Shown here: positions 32,989 to 41,339 of the stretch, in pieces
How the letters are laid out: the number at the start of each line of letters is the position of its first letter
Position numbering within the stretch: the first letter of the stretch is position 1
Assembly (NCBI GenBank): GCA_031549415.1
Contig: JAVBPU010000005.1
Location: 160,257 to 224,256, forward strand
Length of the DNA: 64,000 nt
Reading direction: 5' to 3'
DNA from: Limiplasma sp031549415
GTDB taxonomy: Bacteria; Bacillota; Clostridia; Christensenellales; Aristaeellaceae
The notes under the pieces: generated by a model
Databases searched by the model: none
Told to the model about the DNA's origin: nothing
The model's input: the letters and a program-made list of their open reading frames with translations, nothing else
Position numbers and translations under genes: made by a program

Positions 32989-34365
32989 TCACACAAGGGT
33001 AAAGGGCTTGCGGGCCACATAGCGGCCCAGGTTCCTTTGGGTCACAACGCCGTTTTCCACAACCACTTCGCCGCTCAGCAGCACGTCCCGGGCCCGGCCC
33101 GTGACCTGGGAGCCCTCAAAGGGCGTATAATCCACGTTTTGCAATTGGGTTTTGGCGGAGAGGGTCTCCCGCAGGCCTGTTTCCCACACCACAATGTCCG
33201 CGTCGCTGCCGGGGAGCAGCGCCCCCTTCTCCGGGTACAGGCCATACAGCTTGGCGGGGTTTTCGCTGAGCAGGGCGCAAAGGGCTTCCGGCGGGATCAA
33301 TCCCTTTTCCACCAGGGCGGTGTACATCAGCGCCGGACGGTGCTCCACCCCGGGCAGACCGTTGGGGATGCGGGAAAAATCCTGCTCGCCCAGGGTCTTT
33401 TGGCCCTGGAAATTGTAGCTGCAATGGTCCGTGGACAGGGTTTGGATTTTTCTCTGGACCAAAGCCTGTATCAGCGCCTGCCGGTCGCTTTCCGGGCGGA
33501 TGGGGGGCGAGCAAACATATTTGGCGCTTTCAAAGCCGGGCAGCCGATACTTTTCCTCGGTGAGCAGCAGGTACTGGGGGCAGGTTTCCGCCCAAATGGT
33601 CTGGTCCCGGCTGCGGGCCTTTTCCACTTCTAACAGCCCCAGCTCCGTGCTCAAATGTACCACCATCACGGGGAAATCCGCCAGCTTGGCCAGGTAGCAG
33701 AGCCGATCCACAGCCTCCGCCTCCACCTCCGGCGGGCGGCTTACTGGATGGGCCGCCGGGGACAGATGCCCCGCCGCCTTCTCCCGGGCCACCAAATCAT
33801 TCACTAGGTCCCCATTTTCGCAATGGACCCCCAGCAAGCCTCCCACTTTCTTCATGCCGGCCAGCAGGCCCAGCAGCTCGCCGTCCCGAAGCCGCAGGGC
33901 GTCGTAGGCCATGTAGGCCTTAAAGGAGGTAACGCCCTGCTTCACCATGGCTTCCAGCTCGGCGCGGGTTTCCTCCCTCCAGTCCGTAATGGCCATGTGG
34001 AAGCCATAGTGGCAGCTGGACACGCCCTCTGCCTTTTTGTGCCATATATCGAATGCCTGCCCCAGGCTGCCGCCCCTGTCCTGGGTGGCAAAGTCGATGA
34101 TGGTGGTGGTGCCCCCACGGACCGCCGCGGCGGTGCCGGTGGCAAAGGTATCGGCGGTAACGGTTTTGCCGTTGTCCATGTCAAAATGGGTGTGGGCGTC
34201 AATAAAGCCGGGGAACACCAGGCATCCGGTGGCGTCCAGCACGGCATCCCCCGGGGCGGGGAGGATGTCCGGCTCCACGCGAAAAATCTTCCCGTTTTCC
34301 ACCGCGATGTCCGCCCTGCGGGTCTCCTGCCCGCTGACCAGGGTTCCTCCTTTGATCAGTTTCAT
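32989..34365 (-). CDS. hyuA: Dihydropyrimidinase/hydantoinase-like amidohydrolase
   Basis: 458 residues from ATG at 34365 with AGGAGGGCGACC upstream. The cyclic amidohydrolase metal site is complete: DAHTHFD (H58, H60), SFKAYMAY with K149 as the carbamylated bridge, GVHCENG, VVHLST and LSTDHCSYN. The enzyme should open a cyclic amide or ureide. In E. coli the homologous gene hyuA (phenylhydantoinase) lies in the same ygeW-to-ygfK region as here. Its place between ygfK and xdhD points to a purine-derived ring, perhaps an imidazolone or hydantoin-like intermediate (inference). Co-transcribed with its neighbours (gaps of 19 and 27 bp). Confidence 0.88.
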   Translation of the reverse strand: MKLIKGGTLVSGQETRRADIAVENGKIFRVEPDILPAPGDAVLDATGCLVFPGFIDAHTHFDMDNGKTVTADTFATGTAAAVRGGTTTIIDFATQDRGGSLGQAFDIWHKKAEGVSSCHYGFHMAITDWREETRAELEAMVKQGVTSFKAYMAYDALRLRDGELLGLLAGMKKVGGLLGVHCENGDLVNDLVAREKAAGHLSPAAHPVSRPPEVEAEAVDRLCYLAKLADFPVMVVHLSTELGLLEVEKARSRDQTIWAETCPQYLLLTEEKYRLPGFESAKYVCSPPIRPESDRQALIQALVQRKIQTLSTDHCSYNFQGQKTLGEQDFSRIPNGLPGVEHRPALMYTALVEKGLIPPEALCALLSENPAKLYGLYPEKGALLPGSDADIVVWETGLRETLSAKTQLQNVDYTPFEGSQVTGRARDVLLSGEVVVENGVVTQRNLGRYVARKPFTLV

Positions 34366-34384
34366 TGGGTCGCCCTCCTATATT

Positions 34385-37354
34385 CTAAGCCAACAACCAG
34401 GCATACTCCCATAGCACCGCCCGCATCAGGGCCACCAGTCCCTCATCCGTCCTTTCGTCGCTGCCCAAGGCCGTCTCATAGGTGTCTCCGGCCAGGCGCA
34501 GCCGCACCTTTTCCGCCTTGCGGTCCAGCACCCAAAAGCCCTGGTTGGTACTGTCCTGGAAGTCCTCCTTCGTGTCGAAGAGGGTGAACTTGTCTTTGTA
34601 GGGGGCGCTGGCATAGGGGCAGAAGGTGTCGCAATTGCCGCATTCGTTGCACATCCGGTCCAGGTGCAGGATCTGCTCCTTCTCCATGCCGGGCACCCGC
34701 AGGGCGATGTTGGCCCGGTTGGGGCACACGTCCACACAGTTTTCGCACACAAAGGAGCAACCCAGGCAGCGGTTGTTTTCGTGCTCGGCCAGAGCGCTAT
34801 GGGCCAAGCTCTCCCGGCGGTCCCGGAGCAGGGCGGGGTTCATGGCATAGGGCGCGTCCTGGGTGAGGGGGGCGGCCAAAATGTCCTCCACCGCCTGGGC
34901 GGCGTCGGCAATGGCTTCCACCACGGTGGCGGGCCCCCGCCGGGCATCGCCAATGGCAAAGAGGGTGTCGCTGGTTTTGAACTGGGCCCTGCCTTTTGCG
35001 TCTGTTTTCACGCCCAGGGCGGCCAGCGTTTCGGTCTCCACCTGCTCACCCACGGCACTGATCACCGTATCCGCCGGAATGTTCTTGTAGGCCCCCGTGC
35101 CCTCCGGGCTGCGCCGGCCGCTGGCGTCCGCCTGGCCCAGGCGCATCACTTCGCACCGCAGTTGCCCGTTTTCCAAGCTTACCGGGGCCAGCAGCTCCGC
35201 AAAAACCACGCCGCCCTCCAGGGCCAGCTCCAACTCCTCCGCGTCGGCGGGCATTTGCCGCTGGGTGCGGCGGTACACCAAGGTGACGGTCTCCACGCCG
35301 TTGGCCCGCTTGGCCGCCCGGGCCGCGTCCATGGCGGTGTTGCCGCCGCCGATGACCGCCACGCTTTTCCCCAGCGTCAAAGAATCTGGGTCCGTTTTCA
35401 TCCGCTCCAGGAAATGGAGCACATTCAGGCTTTCGCCCTGGGCCAGGGGCAACGTCCCCGGCTTCCAAGCCCCAATGGCCACGATCACATGGGTGAAGCC
35501 CTCATCCAACAAGGCCTGCGCGTCCTTTCCCTCAGTATTCAGGCGCAGGGTCACGCCCAGTTTTTCCAGCAGCTTGGCATCGTTTTGGATGGCATCCTCC
35601 TCGATACGGAAGCCAGGAATCACATGGCGCACAATGCCGCCCAAGCTACCGCGCTTTTCAAAAATGGTGGCCTTCGCCCCTGCCCGGGCCAGGAAGTACG
35701 CCGCCGCCATGCCGCCGGGGCCGCCGCCCACAATGGCCACCTTCTCTCCCCGGGCCTTGCCGGGGGCCAAGGTGGGCAAAAACGGCCCGAAGCCCTTTTC
35801 CGCCGCCACCAGCTTGGCGGCCCGGATGCCCACAGGTTCCTCATAGAAATTGCGGGTACAACCGCCCATGCAGCGGTGGCTGCACAGGGTGCCGGTGATG
35901 AAGGGCAAAGGATTTTTCTCACAAATGACCTGCAAGGCTTCCAAATACTTGCCCTGGCCCACCAGCTCCAAATAGGTGGGGATGTCCTGGTGGATGGGGC
36001 AGGTATCCTGGCAGGGGGCGGTAAAACAGTCGAGCAGGGGCAAGGTTTCCTTGCTCTTCTGGTTTTCCGGAAGCTTGATGGGCTTGCGGTGGTGTGGGTC
36101 CTGCCTGGCATCGGCAGCCAGCTTGGCAATGGCATCCACATCCAGCTTGGTGAAGGGCTTCATATGCATTTTGGACAGGTCCCGGGCCATGGGCAGCAGG
36201 CGGTTATACCCGCCGGGCTTTAGCAGCGTGGTGGCCAGCGTGATGGGCCAAATGCCGCAGGCAAAGATACGGCCAATGTTCCACTGGTCCGCGCCGCCGG
36301 AAAAGGAGATGCGCAGCTTGCCCCCAAAGGCCCGGCCCAGCTTTTCCGCCAGGCTGATGGACAGGGGGAACAGGCTGCGGCCACTCATGTACATTTCCTG
36401 GCCAGGCAGCTCTCCCCGCTGGATTTGCACCGGGAAGGTGTTGGTGAGCTTCACGCCGAACTCCAGGCCATTTTCAGCGGCCAGCGCCTGCAGCCGCCGG
36501 ATCATGGGCACCGCGTCCTCAAACTGCAGGTCATTTTGGAAATGATGCTCGTCAAAGGCCAGGTAGCCATAGCCCATGCCGTCCAGGGTCTTACGGGCGA
36601 ACTCGTACCCCAGCAGGGTGGGGTTGCATTTGATGTAGGTGTTCAGCCTTTTCTCCCGGATCAAATAGGTGGCGATGCGCTCGATCTCCTCCGGGGGGCA
36701 GCCGTGCAGGGTGGACAGGGTGATGGACTTGCAGACCTTGGAATCCAGCCCGTGCAGATACCCTTCGTCGATCTTGGCAAAGCGGTGCAGGTTTTCCTTA
36801 GTCCAGGCCATGCACTCCTGCCAGATGGGGGTGTCCCTGGCTTCCTTCATGCCCTCGATGTAGGCGTCGATCTTTTCGGACTGGATACCCTTCAAATCAT
36901 AGCCCACGCTCATATTAAACACAAAGCCGTCCCCGGCCCCCAGGCCCAGCTCCCGGCTTAGCAGCTTTAAGGCAAACCAGCCCTTCACGTATTCCTCCAA
37001 GGCCTGCGGCACCCGCAGCTCCGTGCTCCATTCCACATTATAGCCCTCGTCCTCGGCCAAAATGCAGGGCTTGCTCACAGGCAAGTCCTCTCCGTCCAGG
37101 GTTTGCACGGTTTTTAGCTCAAAGAAGCGGCTGCCCGCCGCGTAGGCCGCGATGAGGTTCTGGGCCAGCTGGCTGTGGGGGCCCGCCGCCGGGCCAAAGG
37201 GCAATTCCAGCTTTTCCCCAAAAATGGGCAGCGTGGGCCCCTCTGCGTGCTGGTACAGGCCGTACACGCCAAAGAGAGTCTGATGGGCCGAGTATTCGTT
37301 CAGCGCCCAGTCCATCAGGGCCGCAAAACCAATGGGTTTCATGATGTCGCTCAT
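34385..37354 (-). CDS. ygfK: YgfK, putative selenate reductase-family FAD/Fe-S oxidoreductase
   Basis: 989 residues from ATG at 37354 (GGAGG upstream). Residues about 1-410 form a dihydroorotate-dehydrogenase-like barrel (GPAAGPHSQLAQN; CNPTLLGYEFARKTLDGMGYGYLAFDE). Next come cysteine motifs CQDTC and CSHRCMGGC and a GltD-like FAD/NADPH module with GGGPGGMAAAYFLARAGA and IGGGNTAMDAARAAKR. C-terminal ferredoxin sites are CLGCSFVCENCVDVCP and CNECGNCDTFCP. It is thus a multi-cofactor NAD(P)H-linked electron carrier plus a barrel that could act on a pyrimidine- or purine-like ring. The name selenate reductase is historical; linkage to Se-dependent hydroxylases suggests it trades electrons with XdhD or reduces a purine breakdown product. 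Confidence 0.9.
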   Translation of the reverse strand: MSDIMKPIGFAALMDWALNEYSAHQTLFGVYGLYQHAEGPTLPIFGEKLELPFGPAAGPHSQLAQNLIAAYAAGSRFFELKTVQTLDGEDLPVSKPCILAEDEGYNVEWSTELRVPQALEEYVKGWFALKLLSRELGLGAGDGFVFNMSVGYDLKGIQSEKIDAYIEGMKEARDTPIWQECMAWTKENLHRFAKIDEGYLHGLDSKVCKSITLSTLHGCPPEEIERIATYLIREKRLNTYIKCNPTLLGYEFARKTLDGMGYGYLAFDEHHFQNDLQFEDAVPMIRRLQALAAENGLEFGVKLTNTFPVQIQRGELPGQEMYMSGRSLFPLSISLAEKLGRAFGGKLRISFSGGADQWNIGRIFACGIWPITLATTLLKPGGYNRLLPMARDLSKMHMKPFTKLDVDAIAKLAADARQDPHHRKPIKLPENQKSKETLPLLDCFTAPCQDTCPIHQDIPTYLELVGQGKYLEALQVICEKNPLPFITGTLCSHRCMGGCTRNFYEEPVGIRAAKLVAAEKGFGPFLPTLAPGKARGEKVAIVGGGPGGMAAAYFLARAGAKATIFEKRGSLGGIVRHVIPGFRIEEDAIQNDAKLLEKLGVTLRLNTEGKDAQALLDEGFTHVIVAIGAWKPGTLPLAQGESLNVLHFLERMKTDPDSLTLGKSVAVIGGGNTAMDAARAAKRANGVETVTLVYRRTQRQMPADAEELELALEGGVVFAELLAPVSLENGQLRCEVMRLGQADASGRRSPEGTGAYKNIPADTVISAVGEQVETETLAALGVKTDAKGRAQFKTSDTLFAIGDARRGPATVVEAIADAAQAVEDILAAPLTQDAPYAMNPALLRDRRESLAHSALAEHENNRCLGCSFVCENCVDVCPNRANIALRVPGMEKEQILHLDRMCNECGNCDTFCPYASAPYKDKFTLFDTKEDFQDSTNQGFWVLDRKAEKVRLRLAGDTYETALGSDERTDEGLVALMRAVLWEYAWLLA

Positions 37355-37366
37355 AGGGATTCCTCC

Positions 37367-38704
37367 TTATCGGCCTTGGTTGATACGGTTCCACAGGGAC
37401 TGGGCCTGCTGGCGGCAGTCCGCCATTACTTTTGCCTTATCCACACCCAAAAGCTGGCGGTCCTTCATCTTCACCTGGCCGTCGATGATGGTGGTGGCCA
37501 CGTTGTGGCCGTTCATGCCAAACATCACGTGGGAGTTGATGTTGCTGGCGTTCATGGGGGTGAGGGGGTCGTAATCGCACACGATGACGTCCGCCGCCGC
37601 GCCGGGGGCCAGGATGCCCAGGGGTGTTTCAAAGAAGCGGGCGCACATCTTGCGGTTGTTTTCAAACAGCATGGCGGGAATCTCCGTCCAGGCCACGGTG
37701 GGGTCGGCATTGTTGTGCTTGTGCAGCAGGTTGCCCACCTTGTAGCTTTCCAGCATGTCATTGGTGTAGCCGTCGGTGCCCAGGCCAATCAGCACGCCCT
37801 TTTCAACCATTTTCAGCACCGGGGGGCAGCCAATGGCGTTGCCCATGTTGCTTTCCGGGTTGTGGACCACCATAGAATCCGTCTCTTTTAACAGATCAAT
37901 TTCCGGCTCGCTGACGTGGGTGCAATGGCCGCAGAGGGTGTGGGGGCCCAGCATGCCAAAGTCGTGCAGGCGGTACACGGGCCGCTTTCCATGCTCCTTC
38001 AGGCTGAGGAGCACGTCCGCCATGCCCTCCGCCACATGGATGTGGTAGCCCGCGTCCTTGGGGCTTTGGCCCACGCAGTAGGCCAGGGTGTCGTTAGACA
38101 GGGTGAAGGGTGCGTGCAGGCCCATCACGCCTGCCAGCAGGCCGCTGGTATCCTGGCGGGCATAGGTGATGAAATCCACGTTTTCCTTTACCGCGGCCTT
38201 CATTTTCTCCGGCCCGTCCCGGTCGCTGATTTCATAGCACAGATTGGCTCGTACGCCGTATTTCTTGGCGCTTTCCGCGATGGCAAACAGGCTGCCCGTG
38301 ATCCCGCCATAGCTGGCGTGATGGTCGATCACTGTGGTGACGCCGTTTTCGATGCAGTCAATGAAGGTGGCGTCGGCGCTGCGGGCGGTGTCCGCCAGCA
38401 GCAGGTGCCGGTCGATGGTCCACCAAAGCTGGTCCAGAATTTCCACAAAAGTCCTGGGGTTGTTGCCCTTGATCGAAAGCCCCCTGGCAAAAGCGGAATA
38501 GATGTGGTTGTGGGCGTTGATGAGGCCGGGCATGATCACCCCGCCATGGGCATCAATGGTTTCCGCCGTGGGGTATTGGGCCTTGAGGGCCTCCGCCTGG
38601 CCCACCGCCTTGATCCGGTTGCCTTCCAGCAGCACCGCGCCGTCTTCAAAAAAGGGCTGTTCCGCGTCCCGGGTCACCACTCTCCCGTGGGTGATTAGCA
38701 ACAT
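37367..38704 (-). CDS. ssnA: SsnA, putative aminohydrolase
   Basis: 445 residues from the ATG at 38704, nine bases after GGAGG; an ATG two codons earlier sits too close. Metal-site motifs of the amidohydrolase superfamily are clear: NAHNHIYSAF (H65, H67), GLHAPFTLS, HIHVAEG, LCGHCTHVS and GLGTDGYTND. SsnA is family-named in the selenium-linked purine cluster; deamination of an aminopurine or related imidazole is the likely chemistry but the substrate is not proven. It is the first structural gene after a structured leader with an intrinsic terminator (38710-38927), so it probably sets the level of the whole operon. Confidence 0.9.
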   Translation of the reverse strand: MLLITHGRVVTRDAEQPFFEDGAVLLEGNRIKAVGQAEALKAQYPTAETIDAHGGVIMPGLINAHNHIYSAFARGLSIKGNNPRTFVEILDQLWWTIDRHLLLADTARSADATFIDCIENGVTTVIDHHASYGGITGSLFAIAESAKKYGVRANLCYEISDRDGPEKMKAAVKENVDFITYARQDTSGLLAGVMGLHAPFTLSNDTLAYCVGQSPKDAGYHIHVAEGMADVLLSLKEHGKRPVYRLHDFGMLGPHTLCGHCTHVSEPEIDLLKETDSMVVHNPESNMGNAIGCPPVLKMVEKGVLIGLGTDGYTNDMLESYKVGNLLHKHNNADPTVAWTEIPAMLFENNRKMCARFFETPLGILAPGAAADVIVCDYDPLTPMNASNINSHVMFGMNGHNVATTIIDGQVKMKDRQLLGVDKAKVMADCRQQAQSLWNRINQGR

Positions 38705-38709
38705 ACGCA

Positions 38710-38927
38710 TCTTCCTCCCGCTTTGATCACCTGATTGATGGCCTCTTTCCGTTTTTTAAGCAACAAAAACCGCTCCCCTTGGACGACTTTGGCTGTCCAA
38801 ATGAGCGGTTCCAGTTGATGAGACATGGCCAAGGGTATCCCATCAAGTATGGAATAGCCCGTGCGCAAAGCACTTCCTTGCAGCCACCGTCGTCATTTGG
38901 TTGTATCGCGAATCCCTCGTTTATAGC
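38710..38927 (-). promoter_or_regulatory. Structured leader RNA with terminator ahead of ssnA-ygfK-hyuA-xdhD (riboswitch candidate)
   Basis: The promoter at 38934-38962 gives a leader of about 217 nt with no convincing peptide. A compact fold sits at 38826-38886. P1 is TGGC-(TG)-CAAGG with CCTTGGCCA. P2 is GTGC-TTTGC-GCAC. P3 is a GGGCTATTCC / GGGATACCC hairpin. Together they make a three-way junction. It is followed by a strong terminator (38763-38812). An upstream GACGAC (near 38890) complements GTCGTC inside the terminator's 3' arm, offering an antiterminator. This is the usual plan of a transcription-terminating riboswitch. It does not match the purine, Moco, TPP, FMN, SAM, lysine or ZTP consensus as I know them. 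Ligand (purine, urate, Se or Mo species) is inference. Confidence 0.6.
38763..38812 (-). terminator. Intrinsic terminator in the ssnA leader
   Basis: Minus strand: AACCGCTC and TTGGAC pair with GTCCAA and GAGCGGTT, then TTTTTGTT. About 100 nt downstream of the promoter and before the ssnA start, so it must be bypassed for expression. Confidence 0.85.
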
Positions 38928-38933
38928 AGTCTT

Positions 38934-38962
38934 AGCATAGCACAAACAGCGCAAAATGACAA
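38934..38962 (-). promoter_or_regulatory. Promoter of the ssnA operon
   Basis: Minus strand: TTGTCA, 17-bp spacer, TATGCT preceded by TGC. It begins 17 bp after the mocA stop, so the operon is separable from mocA. Confidence 0.75.
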
Positions 38963-38978
38963 GCAGTTTCAACGGCTT

Positions 38979-39566
38979 CTACAAATTTTTTCTGGCGATC
39001 AAAAAATTTTCCAGTTCCCGCAATTCCTCCGGGGTATCAATGTCCATCAGCTCCTGGCGGCAGCCCGCCTCCACCAGGCGCACCAGCTCCCCATGGGCCC
39101 GGAGGACCGTATTGCCGGTCTCCTGGCCGGTCAGGGCGCAAAGGCCCGGAAACAGCGCCCTGGGGAACAGCACCGGGTTGCCCGGCTGTCCCTGCCACCC
39201 CACCCGCACAATGGCCTGGGGGTGGGCCGCAAACGCTTGGAGGATGTTTTCCAGGGTGCTGGTAGTCAGCAGGGGCTGGTCCCCCACGCAAAAAAGGCAG
39301 CCGTCCATGTCCAGCATCCGCTCCATGCCCAGGCGGATGCTGTCCCCCTCGCCGGGCAGGGCATGCACCAGGGCTTTGCGGCCCAGGGCCTCCGCCAAGG
39401 CGGCAATGGCCGGGTCCCGGGTCACCACCAGCGTGCGGGCAAGGCCGCCCGGCAAGGCCTCCAACAGATGGGCCAGCAGGGGCTTGCCCAAAAAGGGGGC
39501 CAGCAGCTTATTGCTGCCAAAGCGGGTGGAGGCCCCGGAGGCCTTCACCACACAGCCAATTTTCAT
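38979..39566 (-). CDS. mocA: MobA/MocA-like molybdenum cofactor nucleotidyltransferase
   Basis: 195 residues from ATG at 39566, seven bases after GGAGG. The nucleotidyltransferase loop is KASGASTRFGSNKLLAPFLGKPLL (about 8-31), slightly changed from the usual LAAG-S-RMG; CVGDQPLL gives the metal-binding aspartate. Relatives attach CMP or GMP to molybdopterin to make the dinucleotide cofactor used by xanthine dehydrogenases (MCD by MocA). This gene lies between guaD/xdhABC and the XdhD operon, so it probably matures one or both hydroxylases. It is on the ssnA strand, just upstream of that operon's own promoter. Confidence 0.85.
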   Translation of the reverse strand: MKIGCVVKASGASTRFGSNKLLAPFLGKPLLAHLLEALPGGLARTLVVTRDPAIAALAEALGRKALVHALPGEGDSIRLGMERMLDMDGCLFCVGDQPLLTTSTLENILQAFAAHPQAIVRVGWQGQPGNPVLFPRALFPGLCALTGQETGNTVLRAHGELVRLVEAGCRQELMDIDTPEELRELENFLIARKNL

Positions 39567-39627
39567 AGGCATGCCTCCTTTCTTGTTGGGCTTTTCACAT
39601 CGTTTTGCTTCGATTCTCTTCCCTGGT

Positions 39628-39633
39628 ATTGTA
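39628..39633 (-). promoter_or_regulatory. Extended -10 for mocA
   Basis: Minus strand TGCTACAAT, about 60 bp upstream of the mocA start; no good -35. Confidence 0.35.
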
Positions 39634-39691
39634 GCACAGTTTCCGCCCCTTGGCGCGCCTTTCTTGGGTGAGCTGCTGCCGAAGTTTGTCA

Positions 39692-39720
39692 TTGACAAGC
39701 CCCTGCAAAAGTGATATGTT
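39692..39720 (+). promoter_or_regulatory. Promoter of the guaD leader
   Basis: TTGACA (39692-39697), 17-bp spacer, TATGTT (39715-39720). Transcription would start about 30 nt before the purine aptamer. Confidence 0.75.
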
Positions 39721-39758
39721 GTAAATGCGATCTATGGGTACACTGAACTGAATATATT

Positions 39759-39825
39759 GGCTTATATAGGTTCGAGATAGGGTCGGACGTGTCTACCAAC
39801 CACCGTAAATGGTTATCTATAAGCC
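39759..39825 (+). promoter_or_regulatory. Purine-riboswitch-like aptamer upstream of guaD (variant core)
   Basis: P1 GGCTTATA pairs exactly with TATAAGCC. P2 GTTCGA pairs with TCGGAC around GATAGGG. J2/3 reads GTGTCTACC (guanine/adenine class: GTTTCTACC). P3 is AACC/GGTT with the loop ACCGTAAAT, identical to the conserved L3 of purine riboswitches. J3/1 reads ATCTA where the class has GACTA or GATTA, keeping the C that specifies guanine. J1/2 is TAG instead of TAA. It is therefore a purine-class aptamer with several core substitutions. It precedes a guanine deaminase, so a guanine- or xanthine-type ligand is logical (inference). The CCTTCTC/GAGAAGG hairpin at 39824-39848 shares two bases with P1 and may be the switching partner. 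Confidence 0.78.
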
Positions 39826-39935
39826 TTCTCTTTTTGGGTTGGAGAAGGTTTACAGGTAGCCATTTTTGCATGGCGCTTTGCATAGAGAAAAGAAAAGCCT
39901 GGGCATGGCAAGGGTGCGGGAAGGATGCAAACCGA

Positions 39936-41207
39936 ATGAGTAGTTTTGTAATCAAAGGCGATTTGTGTTACAGCCGGAGCCCCAAGGAAACCACCGCCGT
40001 GAAAGACGGCTATTTGGTGTGCGAGGACGGCCTTTCCAAGGGCGTGTTTGGGGAGCTGCCCCAGGCCTACGCGGCCCTGCCCCTGCTGGATTATACGGGC
40101 AGGCTGGTGATCCCCGGCCTGGTGGATTTGCACATGCACGCCCCCCAGTATGCCTACCGGGGCCTGGGCATGGACCTGGAGCTGCTGGACTGGCTGAATG
40201 CCTATACCTTTCCGGAGGAGGCCCGCTACCAGGACCTGGACTACGCCAAAACCCAATATCAGCGGATGGTGGCGGACCTGCGCAAGGGCCCCAACACCCG
40301 TTGCTGCCTGTTTGCCACCGTGCACGGGCCCGCCACGGAAAGCCTGATGGACCTGATGGAGGAAAGCGGCCTGATTTCCTTTGTGGGCAAGGTGAACATG
40401 GACCGCAACGCTCCGGAAAGCTTGGTGGAGGGCAGCGCGGAGGCCTCCCTGGAAGCCACCCGGGCCTGGCTGGACAACGTCCGGGGCAAGTATGGGCATA
40501 CGAAACCCATCCTCACCCCCCGCTTCATCCCCAGCTGCACCGACGGGCTGATGGAAGGCCTTCACCAACTGCAGCGGGAAACGGGCCTGGCCTTGCAGTC
40601 CCACCTGTCTGAAAACCCCAAGGAATGCGCCTGGGTGCAGGAACTGTGCCCGGACAGCCAAAATTATACGGACGCCTACGCCCGCTTCCAGATGATCGCC
40701 CCCGGCGTCCCTGCGGTAATGGCCCATTGCGTGTGGAACAGCCCCCAGGAGATGGCGGTGATGAAGGCGGCAGGCGTCTTTGTGGCCCATTGCCCCCAAA
40801 GCAACACCAACATCGCCTCCGGCATCGCCCCGGCCCGTCGGTACATGGACCTGGGCATTCCCATGGGCCTGGGCAGCGATGTGGCGGGCGGGGCCCATGC
40901 CTCCATCTTTCGGGCCATGACGGATGCCATCCAGGTTTCCAAGCTGCGCTGGCGGCTGGTGGATGACAGCTTGGCCCCCCTGACGGAGGCGGAGGCCTTC
41001 TTCCTGGGCACGCTGGGCGGCGGGGCCTTCTTTGGCAAGGTGGGCTCCTTCCTGGAGGGCTACGAGGCGGATGCCCTGGTGCTGGACGACAGCGACCTTC
41101 TCACCCCCTGCGTCACCACCCTGGAGCAGCGGCTGGCCCGGGTGATGTACCTGTCGGACGACCGGCACATCCAGCACAAGTTTGTGGCCGGGCAGCAGCT
41201 ATTTTAG
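39936..41207 (+). CDS. guaD: Guanine deaminase
   Basis: 423 residues from ATG at 39936 (AAGGA upstream). The open frame extends back to 39789, but that part is the riboswitch leader. Zinc-site motifs are LVDLHMHAPQYAYRG (H66, H68), RFIPSCTD, LQSHLSEN, AHCVW and GSDVAGG, the pattern of guanine deaminases. It converts guanine to xanthine with release of ammonia in the cytoplasm. It feeds the xanthine dehydrogenase genes that follow on the same strand. A 16-bp perfect palindrome lies just after its stop. Expression is likely controlled by the purine aptamer ahead of it. Confidence 0.92.
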   Translation: MSSFVIKGDLCYSRSPKETTAVKDGYLVCEDGLSKGVFGELPQAYAALPLLDYTGRLVIPGLVDLHMHAPQYAYRGLGMDLELLDWLNAYTFPEEARYQDLDYAKTQYQRMVADLRKGPNTRCCLFATVHGPATESLMDLMEESGLISFVGKVNMDRNAPESLVEGSAEASLEATRAWLDNVRGKYGHTKPILTPRFIPSCTDGLMEGLHQLQRETGLALQSHLSENPKECAWVQELCPDSQNYTDAYARFQMIAPGVPAVMAHCVWNSPQEMAVMKAAGVFVAHCPQSNTNIASGIAPARRYMDLGIPMGLGSDVAGGAHASIFRAMTDAIQVSKLRWRLVDDSLAPLTEAEAFFLGTLGGGAFFGKVGSFLEGYEADALVLDDSDLLTPCVTTLEQRLARVMYLSDDRHIQHKFVAGQQLF

Positions 41208-41225
41208 CTTCTTTTTGCGGTTTAT

Positions 41226-41241
41226 CCTCTTGCGCAAGAGG
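41226..41241. promoter_or_regulatory. 16-bp perfect palindrome between guaD and xdhA
   Basis: CCTCTTGCGCAAGAGG. No T-run follows, so an operator is as likely as a terminator stem. It lies about 100 bp upstream of xdhA. Confidence 0.45.
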
Positions 41242-41339
41242 GTAAGAACTTACTGATAACACGCTGTGACAAGAACCCACGAAGGACCGCACAACACATC
41301 ATGACAGTAGCCTTGAAGGCGGAATGGAGGGATTCCCAG

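Noticed and set aside
30382..33633. Long plus-strand frames across xdhD and hyuA
   Set aside because: GC-driven antisense frames; the minus strand carries recognisable molybdenum hydroxylase and amidohydrolase motifs.
38727..38972. 81-codon minus frame in the ssnA leader
   Set aside because: It starts upstream of the promoter -10, has no ribosome site or homology, and covers the structured leader.
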